The notes under the pieces are model-generated. The model made no database searches, had not been told where the DNA came from, and was given only the letters and a program-made list of their open reading frames with translations. Below are positions 26,097 through 34,491 of a DNA stretch of 64,000 nucleotides, piece by piece. This DNA is from Pelagibacterium nitratireducens (GTDB lineage Bacteria; Pseudomonadota; Alphaproteobacteria; Rhizobiales; Devosiaceae): the NCBI RefSeq assembly GCF_037044555.1, contig NZ_CP146275.1, positions 3,266,501 through 3,330,500 of the forward strand, written 5' to 3'. A program made the position numbers and the translations under genes. Position 1 is the stretch's first letter; every line of letters begins with the position of its first letter.

Positions 26097-27515
26097 CTAT
26101 GGCAACAAACGCTTAAGCAGACGACGCCAGCCTGCGGGGGCTGCGCCGGGGTGGTCGCGCGCATATTCGGCGGCGGCAAGGGGTATGATCTGGGCGAACG
26201 ACGGATATGGCGCCACCAGCCCCCCGAGTTCCGATGGCGTCATTTTCCGCGCAATGGCGAGAGCAAAGACAGGCACGAGTTCAGGCGCCGTCGGGCCCAC
26301 GACCCCGGCGCCCAGCACCCTGCCGGCGCTGTCGATGATGATTTTGACCTGCCCGTGCGGTTGGGCGCGCGCCCGCGCCGCATCGGTCTGGGCCAGCGCG
26401 ATGCGGACGATTTCGAAACGATCCTTCAATTTTGCCCTGGCCTGGGCCTCCGTCATCCCGACCCGCGCGATGGCCGGGCTGGTATGAACGATGCGCGGCA
26501 CAAGGCCCTCTTTGCTCACCGAACCGGTAATGGCATCGACGGCAAGTTCGGCGCTGTGACGTGCGGCGTGTACGCCCTCATGTCCGGCAGCATCGCCGAC
26601 AATAAAGATGCGGCGGTTGGCGGTCCGGCCGAACCGGCCGAGTTCGGGCCGCCGCCCCTGCATTGCCACGCGGGCCAGCTCCAGGCCCAACCCCTGAAAA
26701 TCGGGCTCGCGTCCCGTCGCAAACAGCAGATGGCTGCCCACGATCCGGTCCTCGTGGGGGCCGGCCTTGATGTCGAGAACGATATCCTGATCGTCGCCGC
26801 CGGCGACCGAAACGATGCCCGTGTGGGTGTGCAGTTCAAGTCCTTCGGCCCGCATGCGGCGCAAGACGATATCGACCAGCTCGGGGTCTTCCCCGGCCAG
26901 CGGCTCGAGCATTTCGACAAGTGTCACTTTTGCGCCCAGCCGCAAATGGGATTGGGCAAGCGCCAGCCCGGTCGCCCCGGCCCCCACGACAATCAGATGA
27001 GACGGACGGCGGGTCACTTCGAAAATTGTTTCAGGCGTAAAGAACGGCACACCGTCGAGCCCGGGAATGTCCGGCACGACAGGGCGGGTGCCCGTGGCGA
27101 TCAGGAAGTGGGACGCCTTTATCGACCGGCCGCCGACGTCAATTGTGGATGGGCCGGCAAAGCGGGCCCGACCGCTGACGGTCTCGATGCGCTGGGCAAT
27201 CAGGTGCTCGGGAGAAACTGTCGGGCTCGCCTCTTGGATCATGGCACGGATGCGCGCATTGATGCGGGCGAAGTTGATGCGTGGCTCGTCGGTGCCAAGG
27301 CCGAAATCCCTGGCGGTGCGGATCTGGTGGGCACGCTCGGCGGCGGCGGCCAGCGCCTGGGCCGGCTGTGCGCCCCAATTGTGCGCAACGCCGCCAAACT
27401 CTCCGGCCTCAACCAGCACGACGCGCAGCCCGCGCGCAACAGCGCGCTCGGCGGCCGCGATCCCGGCCGGACCGGCCCCAATGATGCAAAGATCGATCCC
27501 GTCGCCCTGCGCCAC
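26097..27515 (-). CDS. FAD-dependent oxidoreductase of the pyridine-nucleotide-disulfide family, lacking the redox cysteines
   Basis: A 472-residue flavoprotein. The FAD-binding motif GAGPAG is at the start, GDAAGHEG near residue 300 binds the flavin, and VGAGATG at about 165 binds NAD(P). In lipoamide dehydrogenases and mercuric reductases the segment GGTCxNxGCxPSK holds the disulfide; here it reads GGVAHNWGAQPAQ, both cysteines replaced by alanine. The C-terminal interface motif is also altered (APYPSF). It cannot work by a disulfide mechanism; NAD(P)H oxidase, quinone reduction or transhydrogenation are options. I chose GTG 27515 after GAGGGC because the fold begins there. It lies 26 bp upstream of the kinase gene on the same strand, so it may be cotranscribed with it. 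Confidence 0.82.
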   Translation of the reverse strand: MAQGDGIDLCIIGAGPAGIAAAERAVARGLRVVLVEAGEFGGVAHNWGAQPAQALAAAAERAHQIRTARDFGLGTDEPRINFARINARIRAMIQEASPTVSPEHLIAQRIETVSGRARFAGPSTIDVGGRSIKASHFLIATGTRPVVPDIPGLDGVPFFTPETIFEVTRRPSHLIVVGAGATGLALAQSHLRLGAKVTLVEMLEPLAGEDPELVDIVLRRMRAEGLELHTHTGIVSVAGGDDQDIVLDIKAGPHEDRIVGSHLLFATGREPDFQGLGLELARVAMQGRRPELGRFGRTANRRIFIVGDAAGHEGVHAARHSAELAVDAITGSVSKEGLVPRIVHTSPAIARVGMTEAQARAKLKDRFEIVRIALAQTDAARARAQPHGQVKIIIDSAGRVLGAGVVGPTAPELVPVFALAIARKMTPSELGGLVAPYPSFAQIIPLAAAEYARDHPGAAPAGWRRLLKRLLP

Positions 27516-27648
27516 GCGCCTGCCCTCAACCTTTGGCCTTGATCCTGGAGCCTGTCCGAATCCATGATGGGTTACGGTCCCGCTTTTAGCGCGGCCAATG
27601 CACGCTGGCCAGCGCCAGAAAACACACGCGATTGTGGCCATCGCGCAA

Positions 27649-27677
27649 TTGACTTGCCCCCGGGTTTTCCCTATAAG
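27649..27677 (+). promoter_or_regulatory. Promoter of the rpmH-rnpA-yidC operon
   Basis: TTGACT and TATAAG are separated by 17 bases, an almost ideal housekeeping promoter, about 120 bases upstream of rpmH. It is correctly oriented for the ribosomal protein gene, which is normally strongly expressed. The long leader after it has no clear RNA structure that I can name. Confidence 0.7.
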
Positions 27678-27795
27678 CCGGCCAACCTTTGCCGATGGCC
27701 CGGGACCGCTTGTCCCATTCCCTTTCGCGCAAGACCTAAAGACAACAGACAAGCTTAACCAGAGGATCGCGCGGACCGGCGCGCGATGAACCATA

Positions 27796-27930
27796 ATGAA
27801 GCGTACTTTCCAGCCGAGCAATCTTGTGCGCGCCCGCCGTCACGGTTTCCGTGCCCGCATGGCGACCAAGAACGGCCGCAAGATCCTCAATCGCCGTCGC
27901 GCGATCGGGCGCAAGCGGCTTTCGGCATAA
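27796..27930 (+). CDS. rpmH: 50S ribosomal protein L34
   Basis: A 44-residue basic protein beginning [18 protein letters not shown] and ending GRKRLSA, the conserved sequence and length of bacterial L34, which sits in the large ribosomal subunit. It is the first gene of the rpmH-rnpA-yidC-engB order conserved across bacteria. rnpA starts 18 bases after the stop. Too small for routine long-frame searches, but unmistakable. Confidence 0.97.
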   Translation: MKRTFQPSNLVRARRHGFRARMATKNGRKILNRRRAIGRKRLSA

Positions 27931-27948
27931 GTCGGGCCTGGCTCCGAT

Positions 27949-28323
27949 ATGCCGGATAGCCCGGCATTGCCGTTACGACGCCTGAAAAAACGGGCGCAAT
28001 TTCTTAAAGCCGCGCGGGGCAGTAAAATTGCCAGGCGCGGCTTTGTGTTGCAGGCCGTCCCCGTTGCCGATCCTGTTCCCGGTGTGGGATATACCGTGAC
28101 CAAGAAGACCGGCAACTCGCCCGAACGCAGCCGCATCAAGCGCAGGCTGCGTGAGGCGGTGAGAGCCTGTTCGGACCGGCTGGTCGCCGGCCATGACTAT
28201 GTGTTGATCGGGCGGCGCGAGAGCCTGTCCGAACCGTTCGACAATTTGACGCGCGAACTTGGCAAGGCCATCGCGCGCTTGCACAGACCGGCCCAAGCGC
28301 CAAGCGGACATCCAAAGCCATGA
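27949..28323 (+). CDS. rnpA: Ribonuclease P protein component
   Basis: A 124-residue protein subunit of RNase P, which with its RNA removes the 5' leader of tRNA precursors. RLKKRAQFL opens the fold and the RNA-binding helix is ERSRIKRRLREAVR; the RNR motif of the family reads RSR here, with asparagine replaced by serine. It lies between rpmH and yidC, and its stop overlaps the start of yidC by four bases, indicating translational coupling. Confidence 0.95.
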   Translation: MPDSPALPLRRLKKRAQFLKAARGSKIARRGFVLQAVPVADPVPGVGYTVTKKTGNSPERSRIKRRLREAVRACSDRLVAGHDYVLIGRRESLSEPFDNLTRELGKAIARLHRPAQAPSGHPKP

Positions 28324-30146
28324 ACGAAAACAATCGCAACATGATCCTGGCCGTCGTCCTGAGCATGCTCGTGCTCTTTGGGTGGCAGTTCTTTATCGCC
28401 GGCCCCCAGCTCGATCAGGCCCAGCGCCAGGCCGAGCTTTCGACCCAGCAGGACCAGGCTTTGGACAGCGCCGATCTGGCAGCGCCCAGCGCTGATGGTG
28501 TTGCCGGTGCGACGCCGTCTTCGGACACCGACACCCAGGTCTTTGCGAGCCGCGACGATGCTCTGGCCGCCACCCAGCGCGTCGCCATCGAAACCGGGTC
28601 GCTTTCCGGTTCGATCAATCTGACCGGCGCGCGCATCGATGATCTTCACCTGGTGCGCTACAATGAAACCCCCGATCCCGACAGCCCGACCATCACGCTG
28701 CTCTCGCCTGTCGGTTCGGACGTCCCCTATTATCTCGAGCAGGGCTGGGTCGCCGCGCAGGGAAGCGATGTGACGCTGCCCACGGCGCAGACCGAATGGA
28801 GTGTTGAGAGCGGGGACACGCTGACCGCCGCAACACCGGTGACGCTGGCCTGGGACAATGGCGAGGGGTTGATTTTCCGCCGCACCGTCAGTGTCGATGA
28901 CAATTACATGTTCACCATCGACCAGAGCGTTGAAAATTCCGGCGCCGGCGATGTGACCCTTTTCCCCTATTCGCGCATTGCGCGGCTCTATACACCCCAG
29001 ACCCAGAATTTCTTCATTCTTCATGAAGGCGCCATCGGGATTTTGGGCGACAGCAACCTCGTCGAAAAATCCTATGGCAATCTGCGCGACGAAGACAACG
29101 CCACGATGGGCTCGACCGGCGGCTGGCTGGGTTTCACCGACAAATACTGGGCAACCGCGATCATTCCACCGCAGGACGAGGCGATCAACGCCCGGTTCTT
29201 TTACGGCACCGGCACGCCGAGCGGAAATGACTACCGCGCCAATTATGTGGCCCAGGACGGCGTCGTCGTGCCCGCCGGTGGCAGCGCCTCCCATGAGAGC
29301 CTGGCCTTTGCCGGCGCCAAGGTGGAGTCGATCATCGATTCCTACGAACGGGCCTATTCGATCGACCGGTTCGAGCTGATGATCGACTGGGGCTGGTTCC
29401 ATTTCATCACCAAGCCGATGTTCTACCTCATCCGGCTGCTCTATGAATTTCTGGGCAATTTCGGCCTCGCCATTCTGGCGGTGACCGTCATCGTCAAGGC
29501 GATCTTCTTCCCGCTGGCCAACAAGAGCTATGCCTCGATGGCCAACATGCGGCGCGTGCAGCCCAAGATGAAGGAAATCCAGGAAAAGCATAAGGACGAT
29601 CGCGCTGCCCAGCAGCAGGCGATGATGGAGCTCTACAAGACCGAAAAGATCAATCCCATCTCAGGGTGCTGGCCGGTCCTGATCCAGATTCCGGTGTTCT
29701 TTTCGCTCTACAAGGTTCTGTTCGTCACCATCGAAATGCGCCATGCGCCGTTCTTTGGCTGGATTCAGGATCTGGCGGCGCCCGATCCCACCCATATCTT
29801 CAACCTGTTTGGCCTGCTGCCTTACGATCCCAGCGCCGTGCCGGTCATCGGCTCGTTCCTGGCCATCGGCATCTGGCCGGTCATCATGGGCATCACCATG
29901 TGGGTGCAGATGCGGCTGAACCCGCCGCCGGCCGATCCCACACAGGCGATGATCTTTAACTGGATGCCGGTGATCTTCACGTTCATGCTGGCGACCTTCC
30001 CGGCCGGCCTCGTGATCTACTGGGCGTGGAACAACTTCCTCTCGGTGGTCCAGCAATGGTTCATCATGCGGCGCCATGGGGTCACCGTGGACCTGCTCGG
30101 CAACATCAAGAGTTCGTTCAAGCGCAAGCCCAAGGCTGCCGAATAG
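28320..30146 (+). CDS. yidC: Membrane protein insertase YidC
   Basis: A 608-residue inner-membrane insertase that folds and inserts proteins with or without the Sec translocon. An N-terminal helix (about residues 7-25) precedes a large periplasmic beta domain, then five C-terminal helices start near residue 350. Family motifs include GNFGLAI, NPISGCWPVLIQIPVFFSLY and FPAGLVIYWAWNN. Length is normal for a Gram-negative YidC. It is cotranscribed with rpmH and rnpA. A hairpin follows the gene. Confidence 0.97.
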   Translation: MNENNRNMILAVVLSMLVLFGWQFFIAGPQLDQAQRQAELSTQQDQALDSADLAAPSADGVAGATPSSDTDTQVFASRDDALAATQRVAIETGSLSGSINLTGARIDDLHLVRYNETPDPDSPTITLLSPVGSDVPYYLEQGWVAAQGSDVTLPTAQTEWSVESGDTLTAATPVTLAWDNGEGLIFRRTVSVDDNYMFTIDQSVENSGAGDVTLFPYSRIARLYTPQTQNFFILHEGAIGILGDSNLVEKSYGNLRDEDNATMGSTGGWLGFTDKYWATAIIPPQDEAINARFFYGTGTPSGNDYRANYVAQDGVVVPAGGSASHESLAFAGAKVESIIDSYERAYSIDRFELMIDWGWFHFITKPMFYLIRLLYEFLGNFGLAILAVTVIVKAIFFPLANKSYASMANMRRVQPKMKEIQEKHKDDRAAQQQAMMELYKTEKINPISGCWPVLIQIPVFFSLYKVLFVTIEMRHAPFFGWIQDLAAPDPTHIFNLFGLLPYDPSAVPVIGSFLAIGIWPVIMGITMWVQMRLNPPPADPTQAMIFNWMPVIFTFMLATFPAGLVIYWAWNNFLSVVQQWFIMRRHGVTVDLLGNIKSSFKRKPKAAE

Positions 30147-30161
30147 ACTTCATTTTGATCG

Positions 30162-30204
30162 CGCTTCCGAAGCGGAAAAGTGCTACCCACTTTTCCCTGA
30201 AGCG
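30162..30204. repeat. Two-level inverted repeat after yidC
   Basis: The inner stem GGAAAAGTG / CACTTTTCC encloses a five-base loop, and outer CGCTTC pairs with GAAGCG. It could slow transcription between yidC and engB, but no T-tract follows. It resembles the intergenic palindromes scattered through Hyphomicrobiales genomes; a second copy is not seen in this window. Confidence 0.55.
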
Positions 30205-30254
30205 CTCTTGGTAAGGGCCGGGCGACCGGCCCTTCTCTTTTGGACACGCGAGAA

Positions 30255-30884
30255 ATGACTGACCTGCCCGAAACCGTCCGCCTGCTGTTTGCGCGCCCCT
30301 GGATTTTCCTCAAGGGCTGCGTCCGCGTGTCCGATCTTCCCGCAGATGACATCGTCGAGATCGCCTTTGCCGGGCGCTCGAACGTCGGCAAATCCTCCCT
30401 GATCAACGCCCTTGTCGGCCAGTCCGCCCTGGCAAGGACATCCAACACCCCCGGCCGGACCCAGGAGCTCAACCTGTTTGCGCCCGAGGCCGGCGGCATC
30501 CGGCTCGTCGACATGCCCGGCTATGGCTTTGCCAAGGCTCCCAAGCCGGCGGTCGAAAAATGGAACAAGCTGATCCATCAGTTCCTGCGCGGACGCCCCA
30601 ATCTGCGCCGCGTCTACGTGCTGGTCGATGCCCGCCACGGACCCAAGCCAAACGATGCAACGGTCATGAACGAGCTCGACAAGGCCGCCGTTTCCTATCA
30701 GGTGGTGCTCACCAAGGCCGACAAGCTAAGTGAAAAGGACCTTGGTGGCGTCCTCGAGGCGACAGCCAGGTTCATCGTCAAACGTCCCGCCGCGCATCCG
30801 GAAATCATTCTCACATCGAGCGAGAAGGGCCTGGGCATCGACACGCTGCGCCAGGAAGTGGCGCGGCTGCGTGAGGGCCTTTAG
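30255..30884 (+). CDS. engB: Ribosome biogenesis GTP-binding protein EngB (YsxC/YihA)
   Basis: A 209-residue TRAFAC GTPase needed for large-subunit ribosome assembly. G1 is [10 protein letters not shown]3 is DMPGYGFA and G4 is TKAD. ATG 30255 is chosen; an upstream in-frame TTG would add five residues without better spacing. The stop codon TAG is contributed by the left end of a 129-bp dispersed repeat, so the natural terminus may have been altered slightly. It follows yidC in the usual gene order. Confidence 0.95.
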   Translation: MTDLPETVRLLFARPWIFLKGCVRVSDLPADDIVEIAFAGRSNVGKSSLINALVGQSALARTSNTPGRTQELNLFAPEAGGIRLVDMPGYGFAKAPKPAVEKWNKLIHQFLRGRPNLRRVYVLVDARHGPKPNDATVMNELDKAAVSYQVVLTKADKLSEKDLGGVLEATARFIVKRPAAHPEIILTSSEKGLGIDTLRQEVARLREGL

Positions 30885-31010
30885 AGCCTTTCAGGATTTG
30901 ATTGACTCAAATCCTTGGCTCCAAACCCTTGTTTTGTCTCGTGTCCGAACCGCAAAAGCGTTTCCATCCCCGATCGCGTCGAGGACATGGTTTTGCTGGA
31001 CACGCTCTAG
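30882..31010. repeat. 129-bp dispersed repeat, copy 1
   Basis: The element begins TAGAGCC and ends ACGCTCTAG, so the ends are inverted (TAGAGC / GCTCTA). It contains an 8-bp inverted repeat GGATTTGA / TCAAATCC with a five-base centre. A second copy at 38536-38664 has the same length, with about 12 differences. It lies between two convergent genes and supplies the TAG stop codons of both. No frame encodes a protein. It resembles non-autonomous intergenic elements of alphaproteobacteria. Confidence 0.88.
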
Positions 31011-31711
31011 CAGGCAAGGAACCGGCTGATGGCGTGCGAGAGGATTGCGCTGTCCGAGCGGGTCTTCATTGAGTCATGAGCCGCCTCGATAACGTCTTCT
31101 GACACCTTGCCGCGCCGCAGGTCGATGAGCGCTTTCGAATAGTCGTCCTCGAATTCGGGGTGCGGCTGGAAACTCAGAATATTGCCTCCCGCATAGGACA
31201 GCCCGGCATTGGGGGCGAATGCGCTGCGCAGGATTACCTTTGCCATCGGCGGCGGCGTGATGACCTGATCCTGATGCGAGCAGGCAATGGCCAATTTATC
31301 GACTCCCGGCACGAAATGGGGATGATCGGGCAAAACGTCGTAGACGTGCCGCCCCAGCCCCCAGCCTTTTTCCGACTTGCGCACATCGCCGCCCAATGCG
31401 TCGGCAATGATCTGGTGGCCAAAGCAGATGCCCACCATCTTCGTCCCGCGCTCGTGGGCGCGGCGGATGAAATTGCGCAGCGGGTCCATCCAGGGGAGCG
31501 GGTCGTACACTCCGGCCGGCGAGCCGGTGATCAGAACGGCGTCCAGCCCTTCGGGATCGGGCAGCGGCGCGCCTTCGAGCACGGGCACGAAGTCGGGCGC
31601 AATCCCGGCACCGTGACGGGCCAGCATCGTGGCAAACATTTCAGGATAGGGGCGGAACCGGCCGCGCAATGGCTCTGGCACGAGGCCGGTTTCGATGATG
31701 GCAAGATTCAT
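31007..31711 (-). CDS. Class I glutamine amidotransferase
   Basis: A 234-residue stand-alone glutamine amidotransferase of the GMP-synthase-like group. The triad is visible: C96 in GICFGHQ, H184 and E186 in QPHPEFE. It would hydrolyse glutamine or a gamma-glutamyl compound; partners of such proteins are often unidentified. The gene is convergent with engB, and its stop codon lies inside the dispersed repeat. Its start is 39 bases from the end of msrB, which lies upstream on the same strand, so cotranscription is possible. Confidence 0.87.
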   Translation of the reverse strand: MNLAIIETGLVPEPLRGRFRPYPEMFATMLARHGAGIAPDFVPVLEGAPLPDPEGLDAVLITGSPAGVYDPLPWMDPLRNFIRRAHERGTKMVGICFGHQIIADALGGDVRKSEKGWGLGRHVYDVLPDHPHFVPGVDKLAIACSHQDQVITPPPMAKVILRSAFAPNAGLSYAGGNILSFQPHPEFEDDYSKALIDLRRGKVSEDVIEAAHDSMKTRSDSAILSHAISRFLAC

Positions 31712-31749
31712 GGGGAGGGACCGTGGACGAACGATCCCGCATTCAGATC

Positions 31750-32232
31750 CTAGGCCGCAACGAACGTCAAGGCGACACCATTGATGCAGTGGCGCTTGCC
31801 GGTCGGCTCGGGCCCGTCATCGAAAATATGGCCCTGGTGGCCACCGCAGTTCGAGCAATGGCACTCGGTGCGCGTCATCATGAATGATGTATCGACTGAC
31901 GTTCCGATAGCGCCCGGGAGGGCTTCCCAGAAGCTGGGCCAGCCGGTGCGGCTGTCATATTTGGCTTCCGAGGAATAGAGCGCCTGCCCGCATCCGGCGC
32001 AATTGTAGATGCCCGGCTCGTAGAGCTTGTCGAGTTCGGATGTGAAGGCGCGCTCGGTGCCGTGCTCGCGCAGGACATAATATTCCATCTCGTCGAGCCG
32101 CTCGCGCCATTCGGCGTCGGTGAGGGTAAAGGGAAACTCTCCCTCGGCGCCCTTGGCGGTCAAGGCAAGCCCGAATGCGGCGGCGCCGGTGGCGAGAGTT
32201 CCGGCAAGCAGGAAATTGCGACGGTCGATCAT
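31750..32232 (-). CDS. msrB: Peptide methionine (R)-S-oxide reductase, exported
   Basis: A 160-residue MsrB that reduces the R-sulfoxide of methionine. Zinc cysteines appear in NCAGCG and CSNCGG, and the catalytic cysteine in RHCINGVAL. The N-terminus reads DRRNFLLAG followed by a hydrophobic stretch, a Tat-type signal, so the enzyme probably acts in the periplasm. ATG 32232 is chosen because AAGGAG lies seven bases upstream; ATG 32238 is too close to that site. The neighbouring sigma/anti-sigma and fasciclin genes on the same strand suggest an envelope-stress setting. Confidence 0.9.
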   Translation of the reverse strand: MIDRRNFLLAGTLATGAAAFGLALTAKGAEGEFPFTLTDAEWRERLDEMEYYVLREHGTERAFTSELDKLYEPGIYNCAGCGQALYSSEAKYDSRTGWPSFWEALPGAIGTSVDTSFMMTRTECHCSNCGGHQGHIFDDGPEPTGKRHCINGVALTFVAA

Positions 32233-32404
32233 GGTCATTCTCCTTGCGTCGTTTATCCCAGTAAATTGCCTCGCGATCCAGTCAAACCCGCGTGTAGCGG
32301 GAGCGGGCATGGTTGCGCCCGGCCGACGGAGGGCGGGCCGGGCGCAGTTTGCGGCTCAGAGTAGGATTGGGGGCGAACGCTGAGCCGCGGTGCCTGTTTA
32401 GAGG

Positions 32405-32962
32405 TTACATGGCCGGCGTGAACACGGCGTCGGTCACATGGATCACGCCGTTGGACTGCATCACATCGGCGATGGTGACGGTCGCGGCAGTGCCGTTTTC
32501 GTCAGTGATCGTGACGGTGTCGCCGTCATAGGTGGCTTCGAGCATGCAGCCGCCAAGGGTTTCGATTGTGTGGCTGCCGCCATCGGCATCGATCATGCCC
32601 ACGAGATCGGCGGCGGTCGCCTCAACGCCAACCACATGACAGGTCAGGACCTGCTGCAGCATTTCGACGTTTTCAGGCATCAAGAGCGTGTCGACGGTGC
32701 CTTCGGGAAGGGCAGCGAACGCTTCATTGGTCGGCGCGAACACTGTAAAGGGGCCGTCGCCCTGCAGCGTTTCGACAAGGCCGGCAGCTTCCACGGCGGC
32801 GACAAGGGTCGTGTGGTCAGCCGAGTTGACTGCATTTTCAACGATGTTCATGTCCGGCGACATCGGCGCGCCACCAACCATGGGGTTGTCCTGGGCGAGC
32901 GCAGCGCCGGTCAGCGCAGAGGTGGCCAGAAGGGCTGAGAGAGCAATTGCACGGGTCTGCAT
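32405..32962 (-). CDS. Secreted fasciclin-domain protein
   Basis: A 185-residue protein with a signal peptide (hydrophobic run ending GAALAQ) and one fasciclin (FAS1) domain. The H1 motif is FTVFAPTNEAF and the H2 region includes VTIADVMQSNGVIHVTDAV. Fasciclin proteins act in adhesion or as surface lipoprotein-like antigens. It is downstream of, and on the same strand as, an anti-sigma factor and an ECF sigma factor, the same trio as SigK-RskA-MPT70/83 in mycobacteria. Its upstream region has a possible ECF-type promoter, so control by that sigma factor is likely. The product is acidic. Confidence 0.9.
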   Translation of the reverse strand: MQTRAIALSALLATSALTGAALAQDNPMVGGAPMSPDMNIVENAVNSADHTTLVAAVEAAGLVETLQGDGPFTVFAPTNEAFAALPEGTVDTLLMPENVEMLQQVLTCHVVGVEATAADLVGMIDADGGSHTIETLGGCMLEATYDGDTVTITDENGTAATVTIADVMQSNGVIHVTDAVFTPAM

Positions 32963-33011
32963 GGTGTTCGTCTCCTAAAAGATCATCTGTTGTGACCTCC
33001 CCTTTTTGGGG

Positions 33012-33052
33012 AAGTTCGCGATCAGTTACGGAGCATGAGACCAACAAGTTTC
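33012..33052 (-). promoter_or_regulatory. Possible ECF-type promoter of the fasciclin gene
   Basis: On the minus strand GAAACTT and GTAAC are separated by about 16 bases, upstream of the fasciclin start. The layout is like the ECF class (GGAAC-type -35, short -10). The start of the sigma gene has a comparable GGAACTC. The match is loose. Confidence 0.3.
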
Positions 33053-33073
33053 AGACGGGTCGAAAAAATTTCC

Positions 33074-33790
33074 TCAGATGGCGGCGATCGGTCCGGCCGC
33101 GACAATCGGGCCCTGAGGATCGCCGGTCGGCGAGCCGCCTTCCACTTCCCGCGTGACGGCCAGCGTTATGCCCTGGGCCAGTTGGCCGCGCAGCGTTTCA
33201 TCGACCGCAATGGTCTGTGCCTCGGCCACATCGATCACGCCCATCGAGATCGGCGCATTGTCGCCCTCGATGAACCAGAGTTCATAATCATTGCCCGCAC
33301 CGGCCGGCGAACCGGCGCCGCTCACCCGCAGCGCACCGGACGCGGAATCATAGCGCGCAATAAAGCTCACATCGCTGTCGACGGTCTGCATCGCCGCCAC
33401 CAGCTGGGCGGTATCGAGCGGCGTTTCGACTGTCGGTTGGAGCAGGTTGAGACCGACGGAAAGCACCGCCACAGCGGCCGCGGCCCCGGCCAGCGACCTC
33501 CAGACCAGGAGCGAATTGTACCAGGGCGTTTTGGCACCCGCATCGGCGAACAGCCTCTGCTCGATCCGGCCCAGAAGGGTGTCGGGCGGCGAGGTGGGCA
33601 CATAATCGTCATTGAAAGCGGAAAAGCGATCCTCCCAGAATCGCGCTTCGGCCGCGAGATCGGGGCGCGTTTGGATGGCGCGCGCCATTGCGGCGCGGCT
33701 TTGCGCGCTTGTCAGCCCGAGCACATATTCAGCAACCGCCACGCGGCGCTCTTCGTCCCGGTTCAGATCGTTGTCGTCAAAATCGCTCAT
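33074..33790 (-). CDS. Anti-sigma factor, RskA-like
   Basis: A 238-residue protein with an N-terminal cytoplasmic segment (about 1-95, including VAEYVLGLT, typical of RskA-like anti-sigma domains), one transmembrane helix at about 100-118 and a periplasmic domain containing ELWFIEG and DNAPISMGVI. It would hold the adjacent sigma factor inactive until an envelope signal cleaves or alters it. The sigma gene ends 11 bases upstream on the same strand. No zinc-binding HxxxCxxC is seen, consistent with the RskA group. Confidence 0.87.
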   Translation of the reverse strand: MSDFDDNDLNRDEERRVAVAEYVLGLTSAQSRAAMARAIQTRPDLAAEARFWEDRFSAFNDDYVPTSPPDTLLGRIEQRLFADAGAKTPWYNSLLVWRSLAGAAAAVAVLSVGLNLLQPTVETPLDTAQLVAAMQTVDSDVSFIARYDSASGALRVSGAGSPAGAGNDYELWFIEGDNAPISMGVIDVAEAQTIAVDETLRGQLAQGITLAVTREVEGGSPTGDPQGPIVAAGPIAAI

Positions 33791-33801
33791 CGTTTTGTCT
33801 A

Positions 33802-34344
33802 TTATGCTCCAAGACAGTCGCGCAAGGCCAGGAGCGACCGGCGCAGCCAGGTGCGTACCGTGTTAAGGGGCACACCCAGCCGGTCGGCCAGTTCATTATA
33901 GCTTTCGCCTTCGACGTAGGCCCTGCGCACCGCTTCGGCGCGTTCGGGTTTTAATTGCCCCATGCACTCGTCAATCCGGTTGCCGTCGTCGGTGTTGATC
34001 GCCGACTGTTCCGGGCTCATCCCGGAATCTTCGAGATCGAACGCTTCATCGATGTCTGTATGACCCGGCCGCCGCGCGCGCAGCCTGTCGATGGCGTTGT
34101 TGCGCGCGATGGTAATCAGCCACGTCATGGGGCTTGCGGCATCGGGGCGATAACCCTCGGCACGCTGCCAGACCTTGATGAAAACGTCCTGCAAGGCGTC
34201 CTCGGCTTCGCTCCTGTTGGAGAGTATACGCAGGCTCACGCCAAAAAGTTTCGCGCTCGTGCGTGCATAGAGAGCGCGAAAGGCATTGCGATCACGCAAC
34301 GCAATGCGGGCCAGCAGGTCTGCAATTTCAGCGGTATCGGCCAT
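33802..34344 (-). CDS. ECF RNA polymerase sigma factor, SigK-like
   Basis: A 180-residue extracytoplasmic-function sigma factor. Region 2 covers about residues 20-90 ([29 protein letters not shown]) and region 4 about 125-175 ([21 protein letters not shown]). It directs RNA polymerase to a small regulon. ATG 34344 follows GGGAGGG. It is first in an operon with its anti-sigma factor and probably with the fasciclin gene. GGAAC-type sequence occurs 44-48 bases upstream, suggesting autoregulation. It is divergent from argB. Confidence 0.9.
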   Translation of the reverse strand: MADTAEIADLLARIALRDRNAFRALYARTSAKLFGVSLRILSNRSEAEDALQDVFIKVWQRAEGYRPDAASPMTWLITIARNNAIDRLRARRPGHTDIDEAFDLEDSGMSPEQSAINTDDGNRIDECMGQLKPERAEAVRRAYVEGESYNELADRLGVPLNTVRTWLRRSLLALRDCLGA

Positions 34345-34355
34345 AGGCGCCCTCC

Positions 34356-34392
34356 CTATCGCATAACAATTGCATTTTTGCTTACGAGTTCC
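34356..34392 (-). promoter_or_regulatory. Possible ECF-type promoter of the sigma operon
   Basis: On the minus strand GGAACTC is followed 16 bases later by TTGTTATG, just upstream of the sigma factor start. This fits positive autoregulation, common for ECF sigma factors. The -10 match is weak. Confidence 0.35.
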
Positions 34393-34491
34393 ATCAGTAA
34401 TTGGATCACGAGCGCGTCAGCGAGGACTATTCACAGGACGCGCGTTCGGGTTAGAGAGGTTTTCAAGACCGAAAAGGAGTTGTCCTGCCCC

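Noticed and set aside
30162..30204. Hairpin after yidC as a terminator
   Set aside because: The stem is strong but no T-tract follows on the plus strand, so it is reported as a repeat rather than a terminator.
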